From contig NZ_CP059399.1 of assembly GCF_013744875.1 (NCBI RefSeq), positions 4,464,001 through 4,528,000 of the forward strand: a DNA stretch of 64,000 bases, in the 5' to 3' direction. This document shows positions 37,111 to 45,554 of this stretch, in pieces. Every line of letters starts with the position of its first letter. Positions within the stretch are counted from its first letter, which is position 1. Origin of the DNA: Nocardia huaxiensis. Its GTDB lineage: Bacteria > Actinomycetota > Actinomycetes > Mycobacteriales > Mycobacteriaceae. Under the pieces are notes generated by a model. It was not told where the DNA came from, ran no database searches, and saw only the letters and a program-made list of their open reading frames with translations. Made by a program: the position numbers and the translations under genes.

Positions 37111-37204
37111 CCCGTCATTCCGGCATGCTTTCAGCCGGAATCCACCACATTCGGCGCTGTTATGCGGGTGTGGATCCCGGCTGAAAGCGCGCCGGGATGA
37201 CGGG
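37111..37204. repeat. Intergenic inverted-repeat element, copy 1
   Basis: A 94-bp imperfect palindrome in the hutI-hutG gap. The left arm begins CCCGTCATTCCGGC and contains CTTTCAGCCGGAATCCAC; the right arm is the reverse complement with few mismatches, ending CCGGGATGACGGG. A related element lies at 53282-53381. The rest of the 319-bp hutI-hutG gap holds only GC-rich degenerate repetitions of GGGATGACCGGGTGCGCC and no gene; the hutG ribosome site is at the end. Confidence 0.75.
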
Positions 37205-37309
37205 TGCGCCGGGTTGACGGGGTGCGGTGGGATGACCGGGTGCGCCGGGGACGGCGGCGGCTCGGTAGTGGCGGCCCGTCCGCGCAGGATCGATCAGTAG
37301 GAGATTCGC

Positions 37310-38272
37310 ATGAGTATCGAAGTGGACACCGCGCCCGCACCGTGGACCGGGCGGTCGGATGGGGCGACGCCGGAGCATCTGCGGTGGCATCAGGCGGTGC
37401 GGCCCTACGACCCGGCCACGACGGACAGCCGGTGCGTGCTCATCGGTTTCGCCAGTGATGAGGGCGTTGGCCGGAACAAGGGGCGGGCCGGGGCCGTGGC
37501 GGGGCCGGACGCGTTGCGCGGCGCGCTGTCGTCCCTGGCGCTGGCCGATCCGATCATCGTCGAGGACGCCGGAACAATCGCGGTCGCCGACGCGAACCTG
37601 GAAGGGGGACAGGCCCGGCTCGGCCGCGCCGTCACGGCAGCCATCGACGCCGGCCGACTTCCGGTGGTGCTCGGCGGTGGACACGAGGTCGCGTTCGGTA
37701 CCTATCAGGGCGTGTCCGCGGCAGGTATCCGCACCGGCCTTCCCCGCCTCGGAATCCTCAATCTGGACGCGCATTTCGACCTGCGAGCCGATGCGGTCCC
37801 CAGCTCCGGCACCCCGTTCCGGCAGATCCTCGAGGCCGAAACGGCCGCCGAAACCTCCTGCCGCTACGACGTTCTCGGGATCAGCCAGCCCAGCAATACC
37901 CGGGCGCTGTTCGAAACCGCACGTCGGCTCGGGGTGCGCTACCTCGTCGACGACCGTTGCGGTGTCACCGATTCCGAGCAGGTCGATGTCTTCGTGGACG
38001 CGCTGCTCGATGCCGTCGATCTCGTCTACCTGACCATCGACCTGGATGTGCTGCCCGCGGCGGTGGCTCCCGGTGTGAGCGCGCCCGCGGCCTATGGTGT
38101 TCCGCTCGAGATCGTTCAGCGCGTCTGTGATCGCGTGACCGCCAGCGGCAAACTGATCGCCGTCGATGTGGCGGAACTGAATCCGGCCTTCGATATCGAC
38201 AACCGCACCGCGCGCACGGCAGCCCGCCTCATTCACCGCATCGTCACCCGCCACCGCCCGGTAACCCCGTGA
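37310..38272 (+). CDS. hutG: Formimidoylglutamase
   Basis: A 320-residue arginase-family Mn enzyme that splits N-formimino-L-glutamate to glutamate and formamide. Metal ligands are in VVLGGGHEVAFG, LNLDAHFDLR and YLTIDLDVLP. The C-terminal AVDVAELNPAFD is also conserved. It is the last hut gene, set apart from hutI by a repeat element. The ATG at 37310 follows GGAG. Together with hutU and hutI it completes the urocanate-to-glutamate route without folate. Confidence 0.93.
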   Translation: MSIEVDTAPAPWTGRSDGATPEHLRWHQAVRPYDPATTDSRCVLIGFASDEGVGRNKGRAGAVAGPDALRGALSSLALADPIIVEDAGTIAVADANLEGGQARLGRAVTAAIDAGRLPVVLGGGHEVAFGTYQGVSAAGIRTGLPRLGILNLDAHFDLRADAVPSSGTPFRQILEAETAAETSCRYDVLGISQPSNTRALFETARRLGVRYLVDDRCGVTDSEQVDVFVDALLDAVDLVYLTIDLDVLPAAVAPGVSAPAAYGVPLEIVQRVCDRVTASGKLIAVDVAELNPAFDIDNRTARTAARLIHRIVTRHRPVTP

Positions 38273-38303
38273 ATCCGGTCCGGGCGCGCGTAGGCTCGCG
38301 CGG

Positions 38304-38630
38304 GTGACCGAACAGGGGCAGTACGCCCGGTATCGCGAGGATTCGACAGTGCTTGCGGCCATAGGCGACTCGATCGCGCCGGAGGTCCGCCTGGTCTGCG
38401 TGCGGCTGCCGGTGGCGCTGGCCGAGGCGGCCGTGGCTGCCTGGAATCGGGACGAGACCGGTGAACTCGGTGCGGAAAGTCCTGAGCAGTACGCATTGCG
38501 GGACCGGGCCGCGGAATTGGCGCTGATCGGGTTGGCGGTCTCGGAGCGCGGGCGGCGCGAAGGGGACGTGGTGGTGGTCGAGTTGCCCGTCGAGTCGGTG
38601 GCGGCGGCGATTCAGGCGGCGGGCCGCTGA
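38304..38630 (+). CDS. Hypothetical protein
   Basis: A 108-residue mostly soluble protein with an alternating Ala/Glu/Arg composition, starting at GTG 38304. TAGGCT lies seven bases upstream, so it is probably leaderless. The segment PEVRLVCVRLPVALAEAAVAAWNRDE and the C-terminal VVVVELPVESVAAAIQAAG suggest a small alpha/beta fold. No family is recognised; it is a conserved-style actinobacterial orphan by appearance. It faces a TetR gene. Confidence 0.6.
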   Translation: MTEQGQYARYREDSTVLAAIGDSIAPEVRLVCVRLPVALAEAAVAAWNRDETGELGAESPEQYALRDRAAELALIGLAVSERGRREGDVVVVELPVESVAAAIQAAGR

Positions 38631-38646
38631 TCCCGCGGTACGCGAA

Positions 38647-39342
38647 TCACGGTGTGCCCGCGTCGAAGAAGCCCGGGAGGGCCAGGGCGTATTCGACGTC
38701 TTCACGGCGGCCCAGCATGGCCAGCACGCCGCGGATCATGGTGGTGCGAGCCTCGGCGATGGTCGTCGGATCGGGTTCGGCGTCTGGGGCGCCCGCGGAG
38801 ATGCGGTAGACGACGAATTCGCAGATCTGCATGGCGGTTTCGAGGGCCAGGTCGGTGGGGGCCGGACGGCCGATCTCGGCGAATTTGCGGTGCACCAGGT
38901 CGCGGATCTGGGACAGGGCGGCGTCACGGTAGCCGAACACAGGGGAGGCCTGGTCGTGTAGTTCGGCGAAGAGGGGGGCCAGCATCGGGCCGTGGCCGCG
39001 TGCCCAGTAGAGGTACGCCTCGATCATGTTGATGCCCAGCTGGACCGGTTCGATGGTGTCCTCCAGCGCCCGGCCGATACCGCTCACCAGGTCCTCGTTG
39101 GAGGTGGCCATGATCGCGTGCAGGGGTTCGGTGGCATTGGCGAAGTAGCGGTAGAAGGTGGGGCGGGCCAGCCCGGCCCGTTCGATGATGCGGGCCACGC
39201 TCAGGCCGCGCGAGCCCTGTTCGGCGAAGACGACGGCGGTGGCCAGCACGATGCGGGCGCGGACCTGGTCGGCCTGTTCCTCGGTCTGCGGGGGACGGCC
39301 ACGCCGAGGAGTGCCAACGGCGGCCGCCGCTGCTTGTGTCAT
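38647..39342 (-). CDS. TetR-family regulator of the adjacent aldehyde dehydrogenase/SDR operon
   Basis: A 231-residue TetR protein. The N-terminal DNA-binding domain reads ARIVLATAVVFAEQGSRGLSVARIIERAGLARPTFYRYFANATEPLHAI. The C-terminal half is a large hydrophobic ligand-binding domain. It is divergent from the aldehyde dehydrogenase gene, with two tandem palindromes between them. Similar KstR-like or AlkX-like regulators respond to acyl-CoAs or aldehydes; the ligand here is unknown. Start at ATG 39342. Confidence 0.88.
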   Translation of the reverse strand: MTQAAAAAVGTPRRGRPPQTEEQADQVRARIVLATAVVFAEQGSRGLSVARIIERAGLARPTFYRYFANATEPLHAIMATSNEDLVSGIGRALEDTIEPVQLGINMIEAYLYWARGHGPMLAPLFAELHDQASPVFGYRDAALSQIRDLVHRKFAEIGRPAPTDLALETAMQICEFVVYRISAGAPDAEPDPTTIAEARTTMIRGVLAMLGRREDVEYALALPGFFDAGTP

Positions 39343-39395
39343 CTCCCAGTCCTTCCGATCGCGCTTGACACGAGGTGCGTGCCGTCCATTAATCT

Positions 39396-39424
39396 AACAC
39401 CAGTGTTCATGTAACACCGGTGTT
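39396..39424. promoter_or_regulatory. Tandem TetR operators AACACC(A/G)GTGTT
   Basis: Two near-identical dyads, AACACCAGTGTT (39396-39407) and AACACCGGTGTT (39413-39424), lie 17 bp centre to centre in the divergent TetR/aldehyde-dehydrogenase promoter region. Both fit TetR-type 12-bp palindromes and are the likely autoregulatory site. Confidence 0.8.
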
Positions 39425-39471
39425 CAGTAAATGCCTCACTGCCGGTCCTAGTTCTCTGAGAGGGCGCATCA

Positions 39472-41061
39472 ATGACGACTGCCCCGCAGCTCGCTGCCGC
39501 CGACGCGCTGCCCTTCGATCCAGCGCTGCCCCACGACCTCGTGCAGCGGCTGCTCAGCCATGCCGTCGCGGGCGGCGCGCCCGGAGTCGAGGTGTTCGCG
39601 CCCGCCACCGGACGCAAGATCGCCGATCTGCCGCAGTCCTCGGTCGCCGACGTGGAGACCGCCTTCGCCACCGCGCGCGCGGCCCAGCGGCAGTGGGCCG
39701 AGGTGCCCGTGGCCGAACGCGCCGCGCTGCTGCGGCGCATCCACGACCTGGTGCTGGCCGAGCAGGACACCATCCTCGACATCATTCAGCTCGAGACCGG
39801 CAAGTCGCGGGTGCACGCCTTCGACGAGGTCTCCGATGTCGCGGTGAACACCCGCTACTACGCCGCCGAGGGCAAAAGGCTGCTGGCCCACCGCAAGCCG
39901 CGCGGCGTCATGCCGGTGCTCACCCAGGTCGAGGTGCGCAATCGGCCCAAGGGTGTCGTTGCCGTCATCTCGCCGTGGAACTACCCGCTCGCGCTGGGCG
40001 CCTCCGACGCGCTGCCCGCGCTGCTGGCCGGCAATGCCGTCATCGGCCGCCCGGACAATCAGACCGCGCTGACCCTGCTGTGGGCCATCGACATCGCCGA
40101 GCGCGCGGGCCTGCCCAAGGGCCTGTGGCAGGCGGTGCTCGGACGCGGCGCGGTGGTCGGCACCGAGGTCATCGCCCGCGCCGACTACGTCGACTACACC
40201 GGTTCCAGCGCCACCGGCCGCACCATCGCCCAGCAGGCGGGGGAGCGGCTCATCGGCTACTCGCTCGAATTGGGCGGCAAGAACCCGCTGCTCGTGCTCG
40301 CCGACGCCGATGTCTCCGCCGCCGCGAAGATCGCGGTGCGCGCCTGCTTCGCCTCGGCCGGGCAGCTGTGCGAGTCCATCGAGCGAATCTATGTGCACGA
40401 CAATGTCTATGCGCAGTTCGTCGCCGAATTCGTCGAGCACACGAAGAAACTCACGCTCGGCAAGACCCTCGACTTCGACTACGAGATCGGGTCGCTGACC
40501 TTCCCGCGCCAGATCGACACCGTGAGCAAGCATGTCGACGATGCGGTCGCCAAGGGTGCGAAGGTGCTCGCGGGCGGCAAGGCCCGCCCGGACCTCGGCC
40601 CGTACTTCTACGAGCCGACCATCCTCGAGGGCGTGCGCGAGGGCATGACCGTCTACCGCGAGGAGACCTTCGGCCCGGTGGTCTCGGTCTACCGCGTCGG
40701 CAGTGACGACGAAGCCGTCGCGCAGGCCAATGACACCGCCTACGGCCTCAATGCCAGTGTGTGGAGCCGCGATACCGATCGCGCCCGCGAGGTCGCCGCG
40801 CGGGTGAACGCCGGTTCGGTGAACGTGAACGAGGGCTTCATCGCCGCGTGGGGTTCGGTGGCCGCGCCGTCGGGCGGACTCGGCATTTCCGGCACCGGTC
40901 GCCGCCACGGACCGGAAGGTCTGCTGAAATACGTCGACACCCAGACCATCGCCGTGCAGCGGGTGCTGCCGATCGCCCCGCTGCCCGGCATGTCCGAGCA
41001 GTTGTGGGCCAAGACCATGACCCTCTACCTGGGCGTCATGAAGACCTTGCGGCAGAAGTGA
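39472..41061 (+). CDS. NAD(P)+-dependent aldehyde dehydrogenase (succinate-semialdehyde type)
   Basis: A 529-residue aldehyde dehydrogenase. The general base glutamate is in ELGGKNPLLVL and the nucleophile in SAGQLCESIERIYV. The nucleotide site is VDYTGSSATGRTIAQQ. The overall pattern resembles the mycobacterial GabD2-like group and related aryl/aliphatic aldehyde dehydrogenases. The natural aldehyde is not evident; pairing with an SDR and a TetR regulator suggests alcohol-to-acid oxidation. A GAGAGGGCG precedes the ATG at 39472. Confidence 0.9.
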   Translation: MTTAPQLAAADALPFDPALPHDLVQRLLSHAVAGGAPGVEVFAPATGRKIADLPQSSVADVETAFATARAAQRQWAEVPVAERAALLRRIHDLVLAEQDTILDIIQLETGKSRVHAFDEVSDVAVNTRYYAAEGKRLLAHRKPRGVMPVLTQVEVRNRPKGVVAVISPWNYPLALGASDALPALLAGNAVIGRPDNQTALTLLWAIDIAERAGLPKGLWQAVLGRGAVVGTEVIARADYVDYTGSSATGRTIAQQAGERLIGYSLELGGKNPLLVLADADVSAAAKIAVRACFASAGQLCESIERIYVHDNVYAQFVAEFVEHTKKLTLGKTLDFDYEIGSLTFPRQIDTVSKHVDDAVAKGAKVLAGGKARPDLGPYFYEPTILEGVREGMTVYREETFGPVVSVYRVGSDDEAVAQANDTAYGLNASVWSRDTDRAREVAARVNAGSVNVNEGFIAAWGSVAAPSGGLGISGTGRRHGPEGLLKYVDTQTIAVQRVLPIAPLPGMSEQLWAKTMTLYLGVMKTLRQK

Positions 41062-41101
41062 TCTTCCGACCTACACGATCGAGACAGGGGTACACGAGGG
41101 T

Positions 41102-41926
41102 ATGAAGACGGTAGCGGGCAAGAAGGTCCTGGTCACCGGTGCGGCCATGGGCCTGGGCAAGTCGTTCGCCCAGCGCGCGGTCCGCGAACGCGCCGCCGAC
41201 GTGGTGCTGTGGGACATCAACGCGGAAGCCCTCAAGGAAACCGCGGCCGAGCTCGCCGCCGAGGGCGGCAGTCGCATTCACCACTACGTGGTCGACGTAT
41301 CCGACCGCGACGCCATCGCCGAGTCCGGTGCGGCCGTGCGCGATCAGGTCGGCGACATCGACGTGCTGGTCAACAATGCCGGCATCGTGCGCGGCAACGG
41401 CTACTTCTGGGAGACCACGAACAAGGCCGACATCGACAAGACCATGGCCATCAATTCCCTTGCGCCCATGTACATCACGCTGGAGTTCCTGCCCGCCATG
41501 GTGGCGGGCGGCCGGGAGTCGCGGGTGCTGAACATCGCCTCCTCGGCGGGCCTGGTGGCCAACCCGCGCATGAGCGTGTACGCGGCCTCGAAGTGGGCGG
41601 CGCTGGGCTGGTCGGATTCGGTGCGCCTGGAACTCGAGCAGTCCGGCAACGAGCACATCAAGTTCACCACCGTGTGCCCGACCTACATCAATACCGGAAT
41701 GTTCGACGGCGCCAAGGGATTCTGGTTCACGCCGATTCTGGAGCAGGAGGCCGTCGTCGACACCTCCTGGGACGAGATGAAGAAGGGCGGCCCGCTGGTG
41801 GTGCTGCCCTGGACCTCGCGGCTCAACCGCGCCATCTCCGGGCTCCTACCCCTGAAGGTGCGCGACTTCTACCTCAATACGGTGGGCGTCTACCACTCGA
41901 TGGACGAATTCACCGGCCGCAAGTAG
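41102..41926 (+). CDS. Short-chain dehydrogenase paired with the aldehyde dehydrogenase
   Basis: A 274-residue SDR with TGAAMGLGKSFA (cofactor), NNAG (VLVNNAGIVRG), the catalytic serine in NIASSAG and YAASK. The C-terminal EFLPAMVAGG, FTTVCPTYINTGMF and later region resemble retinol- or hydroxysteroid-type SDRs. It starts 40 bp after the aldehyde dehydrogenase and is expected to be co-transcribed, likely oxidising the alcohol that feeds it. A terminator follows. Confidence 0.88.
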   Translation: MKTVAGKKVLVTGAAMGLGKSFAQRAVRERAADVVLWDINAEALKETAAELAAEGGSRIHHYVVDVSDRDAIAESGAAVRDQVGDIDVLVNNAGIVRGNGYFWETTNKADIDKTMAINSLAPMYITLEFLPAMVAGGRESRVLNIASSAGLVANPRMSVYAASKWAALGWSDSVRLELEQSGNEHIKFTTVCPTYINTGMFDGAKGFWFTPILEQEAVVDTSWDEMKKGGPLVVLPWTSRLNRAISGLLPLKVRDFYLNTVGVYHSMDEFTGRK

Positions 41927-41940
41927 GGATTCGAGCGGCA

Positions 41941-41979
41941 GGGCCCGCACGGGTGTGCGTGAGCGCACCGTGTGGGCCC
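41941..41979 (+). terminator. Intrinsic terminator after the aldehyde dehydrogenase/SDR operon
   Basis: A 12-bp stem (GGGCCCGCACGG with CCGTGTGGGCCC, one mismatch pair) around a loop with its own small stem, followed by TTTG. Confidence 0.75.
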
Positions 41980-42064
41980 TTTGTCGCTTGTGCGCCAACG
42001 GCTTTCGAGCGCAAATAGAACGAGTTACATTTCCGGCGGGAGCAACGAGGCACCGAGGAGCAGC

Positions 42065-42526
42065 ATGATCCACACCGACACCCTGGCCGCGACGACGATC
42101 GAGCTGGGTATCGACACCCGAATCACCCTGGCGGCAGCGGGATTGCTGTTCGTGCTGGCGCTGCTGCTCGGCGTGTGGAAGTACCAGCAGATCCGCACCT
42201 CTCCCGACGCCACCGCGCACGTCTACGTCGACATCGCGCATCGGGCCACCCTGCTGTACTCCTTCGCCACCCTGCTGCTCGCGGTGTTCACCGAACTCAG
42301 CGCCTGGCCGACGGCGGTGAATCTCATTGCCGACGTGGTGATTCTGATCTTCTTCGTCGCCGCCATCGCGGCCTACATCGTGCACGGCTGGTTGCGCGAC
42401 ACCACCAACCAATTCCACGGCCAGACCGACAAGGCCGGCACGCATATCTCCATGGTCAGCCTGATCGTGGGAGAGGTCGGCGGGTTCCTGGTGCTGTTCA
42501 GCGGGTTCGTCGCGGGGCAGTTCTGA
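42065..42526 (+). CDS. Integral membrane protein of unknown function (4 helices)
   Basis: A 153-residue membrane protein with four hydrophobic segments (about residues 18-37, 61-80, 84-107 and 128-150). Charged residues and two histidines (AHVYVDIAHRATLLY) lie between helices 1 and 2, and IVHGWLRDTTNQFHG between 3 and 4. I do not recognise it; a DUF-type small membrane protein is likely. The ATG at 42065 follows GAGGAG. Its 3' end overlaps the convergent helicase gene by 29 bp. Confidence 0.7.
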   Translation: MIHTDTLAATTIELGIDTRITLAAAGLLFVLALLLGVWKYQQIRTSPDATAHVYVDIAHRATLLYSFATLLLAVFTELSAWPTAVNLIADVVILIFFVAAIAAYIVHGWLRDTTNQFHGQTDKAGTHISMVSLIVGEVGGFLVLFSGFVAGQF

Positions 42527-44687
42527 GCTCGAGCCCGGACAGGGCCTGCGGCAGCGGGCCCTCGTGCAGGATGCCCAGGCGCTGGGTGGCGCGGGTCAGC
42601 GCCACATAGAGCTCGGCCGCGCCGCGCGGGCTCTCCGCCTGGATGCGTTCGGGATCCACCACCAGCACCGCGTCGTACTCGAGGCCCTTGGTCTCCGACG
42701 CGGGCACCGTGCCGGGGACGCCGTGCGGGCCGATCACAATGCTCGTGCCCTCCCGTCCGGCTTCCTCGCGCACGAATTCCTCGATGGCGGCAGGCAATTC
42801 GCTGACGGTCAGCTGCCGCGCCCACGGCTGGACGCCGCACGCGCGCACCGATTCCGGCGGCCACACGGTGGGTGCGAATTCGGCCAGCACCGCCGCGGCG
42901 ATCGACATGATCTCCGCCGGGGTGCGGTAGTTCACCGTCAGCGAGCGGTACTTCCAGCGACCGGGCACATAGGTGTCGAGCATCGCACCCCACGAGGTCG
43001 CCCCGGCGGCCGAACTGCGCTGCGCGAGATCGCCCACGACCGTGAAGGATTTGCCCGGACAGCGCCGCATGAGCACCCGCCAGTCCATGGCCGACAGCTC
43101 CTGCGCCTCGTCGACCACAATGTGCCGGTAGGTCCAATCCCGGTCCGCCGCAGCACGATCCACGAGATCTCGGGTATCGCGTTCGACGAAACGCTCGGCC
43201 AGATCCTCGGCGTAGAGCAGGTCGGTGGCGAACAGGTGGTCCTCGTCGTCCATGTGATCCTCACGGTTGACCATGAGTTCCAGGACGCCCGCGGCGTATT
43301 CGGCCTGCGCCTTGCGTTCGCGTTCGGCGGCGGCTTCCTCGGCGGTGCTGTCGTGCCCCAGCAGATCCACCAGCTCGTCGAGCAGCGGGACGTCCGACAC
43401 CGTCCAGGCGTCGCCGTGCTCGCGGTACAGCGCTTCGGGCGCGCCCGCCGCCTCGAGGCGTTCTGTCGATGAATACAGCTCCGACAGCACGGTTTCCGGG
43501 GTGATGGTCGGCCAGAGGTCGTCGAGTGCGGTGGTGAACGCGTCGTTCTCCGCGAGCTCGCCGATCAGGTCCCGGCGCATCTGCTCCCACGCCTCGCGAT
43601 CATCGCGGGTGAGCCAGCCCTTGCCGATGCGGCCGATCGCCCGCTCGGTGAGCACATAGGTGACGATCTCGGTGAAGGTCGCGCGCGCCTCATTGTGCGG
43701 GCGTCCGCTGCCGCGCGCCTCCTCCCGCGCCCACTCGGCGGTCGCGGCATCGATGCGCACGGTGACGTCCGACAGTTCGACGAGGATCGGGTCTTCCGGC
43801 ACCCGTTGATAATTCGCGACCGCCCTGGCCAGTACGTCCAGAATCTTCAGCGACCCCTTGTGCCGCGCGGCCTCCTGGGTGTCCTCGGCGGTGACCTGAA
43901 GACCGGGCACGAAGTCGCCCGTTGTCATGAACACCACATTGGTCTCACCCAGCGACGGCAGCACCCGGCCGATGTGGTTCAGGAAGGCCGGATTCGGGCC
44001 CACGACGAGCACGCCGTGCCGTTCCATCTGCTCGCGCTGCGTGTACAGCAGGTAGGCGACGCGGTGCAGCGCCACCACGGTCTTGCCGGTGCCCGGACCG
44101 CCCTCGATCACCAGCACGCCCGGATGATCCAGGCGAATGATCTCGTCCTGCTCGGCCTGAATCGTGGCGACGATGTCGCGCATGCCCTCGCCGCGCGGCG
44201 CGTTCACCGCCGCCAGCAGCGCCGCGTCACCGCGCTCGTGCTCGCCGGGACGGCCCAGCACCTCATCGGTGAAATCCACCACGTCGCGCCCACGCGAGTG
44301 GAATTGCCTGCGCCGCCGCATGTTCTCCGGATTCGCGGCGGTCGCCACATAGAACGCCCGCGAAGCCGGTGCGCGCCAATCCATCAGCAGCGGCTCGAAC
44401 TCGTTGGCCTCGTCGTAGATGCCGATGCGCCCGATGTAGGAGTGTTCGCCGGTCACCGTGTCCAGACGGCCGAAGCACAGCCCGTTGTCGGCCACATCCA
44501 GGCGCTTGACCTCCTTGGCCAGCGCCCGCACCTCGACATCCCGGTCCACCAGGGTGCCGCCCTTGCTGCGCAGCGCCGCGCTGTAGTTGCCCCGCACTCG
44601 CGCACGCTCGGCATCGAGCCGCGCGTACAGCTCCGCCACGTAACCCTGCTCGGATCGCAGTTCGTCTCGATACGCCTCAGTCGGCAC
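42498..44687 (-). CDS. helR: HelR/HelD-type RNA polymerase-associated helicase-like protein
   Basis: A 729-residue SF1-like protein of the actinobacterial HelD/HelR group. An N-terminal coiled coil (about 1-65, rich in E/R/L) precedes the P-loop GGPGTGKT (196-203), and the late motifs VDEAQELSAMDW, VVGDLAQRSS and AELYVALTRATQRLG are those of the ATPase. HelR proteins invade RNA polymerase, displace bound rifamycin and give rifamycin tolerance; HelD proteins release stalled polymerase. The GTG at 44687 has GGAGGG upstream and places the rifamycin-type element 56-76 bp before it. An ATG at 44738 would abut that element and is less likely. Confidence 0.88.
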   Translation of the reverse strand: MPTEAYRDELRSEQGYVAELYARLDAERARVRGNYSAALRSKGGTLVDRDVEVRALAKEVKRLDVADNGLCFGRLDTVTGEHSYIGRIGIYDEANEFEPLLMDWRAPASRAFYVATAANPENMRRRRQFHSRGRDVVDFTDEVLGRPGEHERGDAALLAAVNAPRGEGMRDIVATIQAEQDEIIRLDHPGVLVIEGGPGTGKTVVALHRVAYLLYTQREQMERHGVLVVGPNPAFLNHIGRVLPSLGETNVVFMTTGDFVPGLQVTAEDTQEAARHKGSLKILDVLARAVANYQRVPEDPILVELSDVTVRIDAATAEWAREEARGSGRPHNEARATFTEIVTYVLTERAIGRIGKGWLTRDDREAWEQMRRDLIGELAENDAFTTALDDLWPTITPETVLSELYSSTERLEAAGAPEALYREHGDAWTVSDVPLLDELVDLLGHDSTAEEAAAERERKAQAEYAAGVLELMVNREDHMDDEDHLFATDLLYAEDLAERFVERDTRDLVDRAAADRDWTYRHIVVDEAQELSAMDWRVLMRRCPGKSFTVVGDLAQRSSAAGATSWGAMLDTYVPGRWKYRSLTVNYRTPAEIMSIAAAVLAEFAPTVWPPESVRACGVQPWARQLTVSELPAAIEEFVREEAGREGTSIVIGPHGVPGTVPASETKGLEYDAVLVVDPERIQAESPRGAAELYVALTRATQRLGILHEGPLPQALSGLELRTAPRRTR

Positions 44688-44742
44688 TTGCCCTCCATTC
44701 CCGCAGGTTCTTGGCCTCGGCGGACGATTGTGCGCCATGATG

Positions 44743-44763
44743 GGGGCCTTGCCGCAAGTCCCC
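44743..44763 (-). promoter_or_regulatory. Rifamycin-associated element (RAE)-like inverted repeat upstream of helR
   Basis: On the minus strand the arms GGGGACTTGC and GCAAGGCCCC are separated by one base. From memory this matches the 19-bp RAE that precedes rifamycin-inactivation genes and helR in actinomycetes. The arms show one mismatch to a perfect dyad. The exact published consensus could not be checked here. Confidence 0.75.
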
Positions 44764-44829
44764 GTATGCGTTATATGTTGATAGTGGAAGAGAGTTGCGG
44801 CTCGCTTCTATTCTTTTTTCCACCGCCGT

Positions 44830-45528
44830 TCAGCGCCCGCTCGTGGTGAGCAGCTCGGCCAGTGAGTGAATCACAGTGACACCGATATCGGGTGTGCTGC
44901 CCGCCTGTGCGCGGTCCAGCCAATGTGCTTGCAGCCCCGCGTCTCTCGCGCCCAGGGCATCCACGTCGTAGCGGTCGCCCACATAGGCGACCTCGGCCGC
45001 AGGCAGTCCGAGCAGCTCGCAGCCGGCCAGGAAGATGCTCGGATCCGGTTTGGCGACACCGTATTCCGAGGAACACACGATGGCCTCGCCGAAATGGGGG
45101 AGCAGGCCGACCGCGCGCAGCTTGCCCACCTGATAGTCGCGCGAGGAATTCGAGACGACGCCGAGCGCGAGGGTGCTCGCCAGCGTCTGGAGGGTCGGCG
45201 CGACATCCGCGAACGCCTGCCAGGTGGTGTCGCGCAGGGCCGCATAGGCGTCGAACCAGGCGGCCGGATCGTGCCCGACGGCGCCGGCCTGGGCCAGCAA
45301 CCGTTCGGTGCGCAGCAGTTGCTGACCCCGGAAGGTGAGTTCACCGGCCAGGTAGCGCGGGTACAGCTCCTCCTCGAGGTCGCGCCAGAGCGTTGCCGCG
45401 GCCTCCGGCGACTCGAAGCGCTCAAGCAGCTGATCGGCGGCCAGCTGCCGCAGGACCGCGGTGCGCGCCGAGGCCGCGTAGTCGATGAGCGTGTCGTCGA
45501 TGTCGAAGAGGATGCCGCGAATCGTCAC
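44830..45528 (-). CDS. HAD-superfamily hydrolase
   Basis: A 232-residue phosphatase-type HAD protein. Motif I is FDIDDTLIDY, motif II the serine in GVVSNSSRDYQVGKL, motif III the lysine in VAKPDPSIFLAG and motif IV VGDRYDVDALGARDAG. The substrate is unknown; small phosphorylated metabolites are usual. The GTG at 45528 follows TAGCGT by six bases, a leaderless arrangement; a TTG just before it is discounted. Confidence 0.87.
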   Translation of the reverse strand: MTIRGILFDIDDTLIDYAASARTAVLRQLAADQLLERFESPEAAATLWRDLEEELYPRYLAGELTFRGQQLLRTERLLAQAGAVGHDPAAWFDAYAALRDTTWQAFADVAPTLQTLASTLALGVVSNSSRDYQVGKLRAVGLLPHFGEAIVCSSEYGVAKPDPSIFLAGCELLGLPAAEVAYVGDRYDVDALGARDAGLQAHWLDRAQAGSTPDIGVTVIHSLAELLTTSGR

Positions 45529-45554
45529 CAATCCACGCTACCGGGCGGTCTGAT

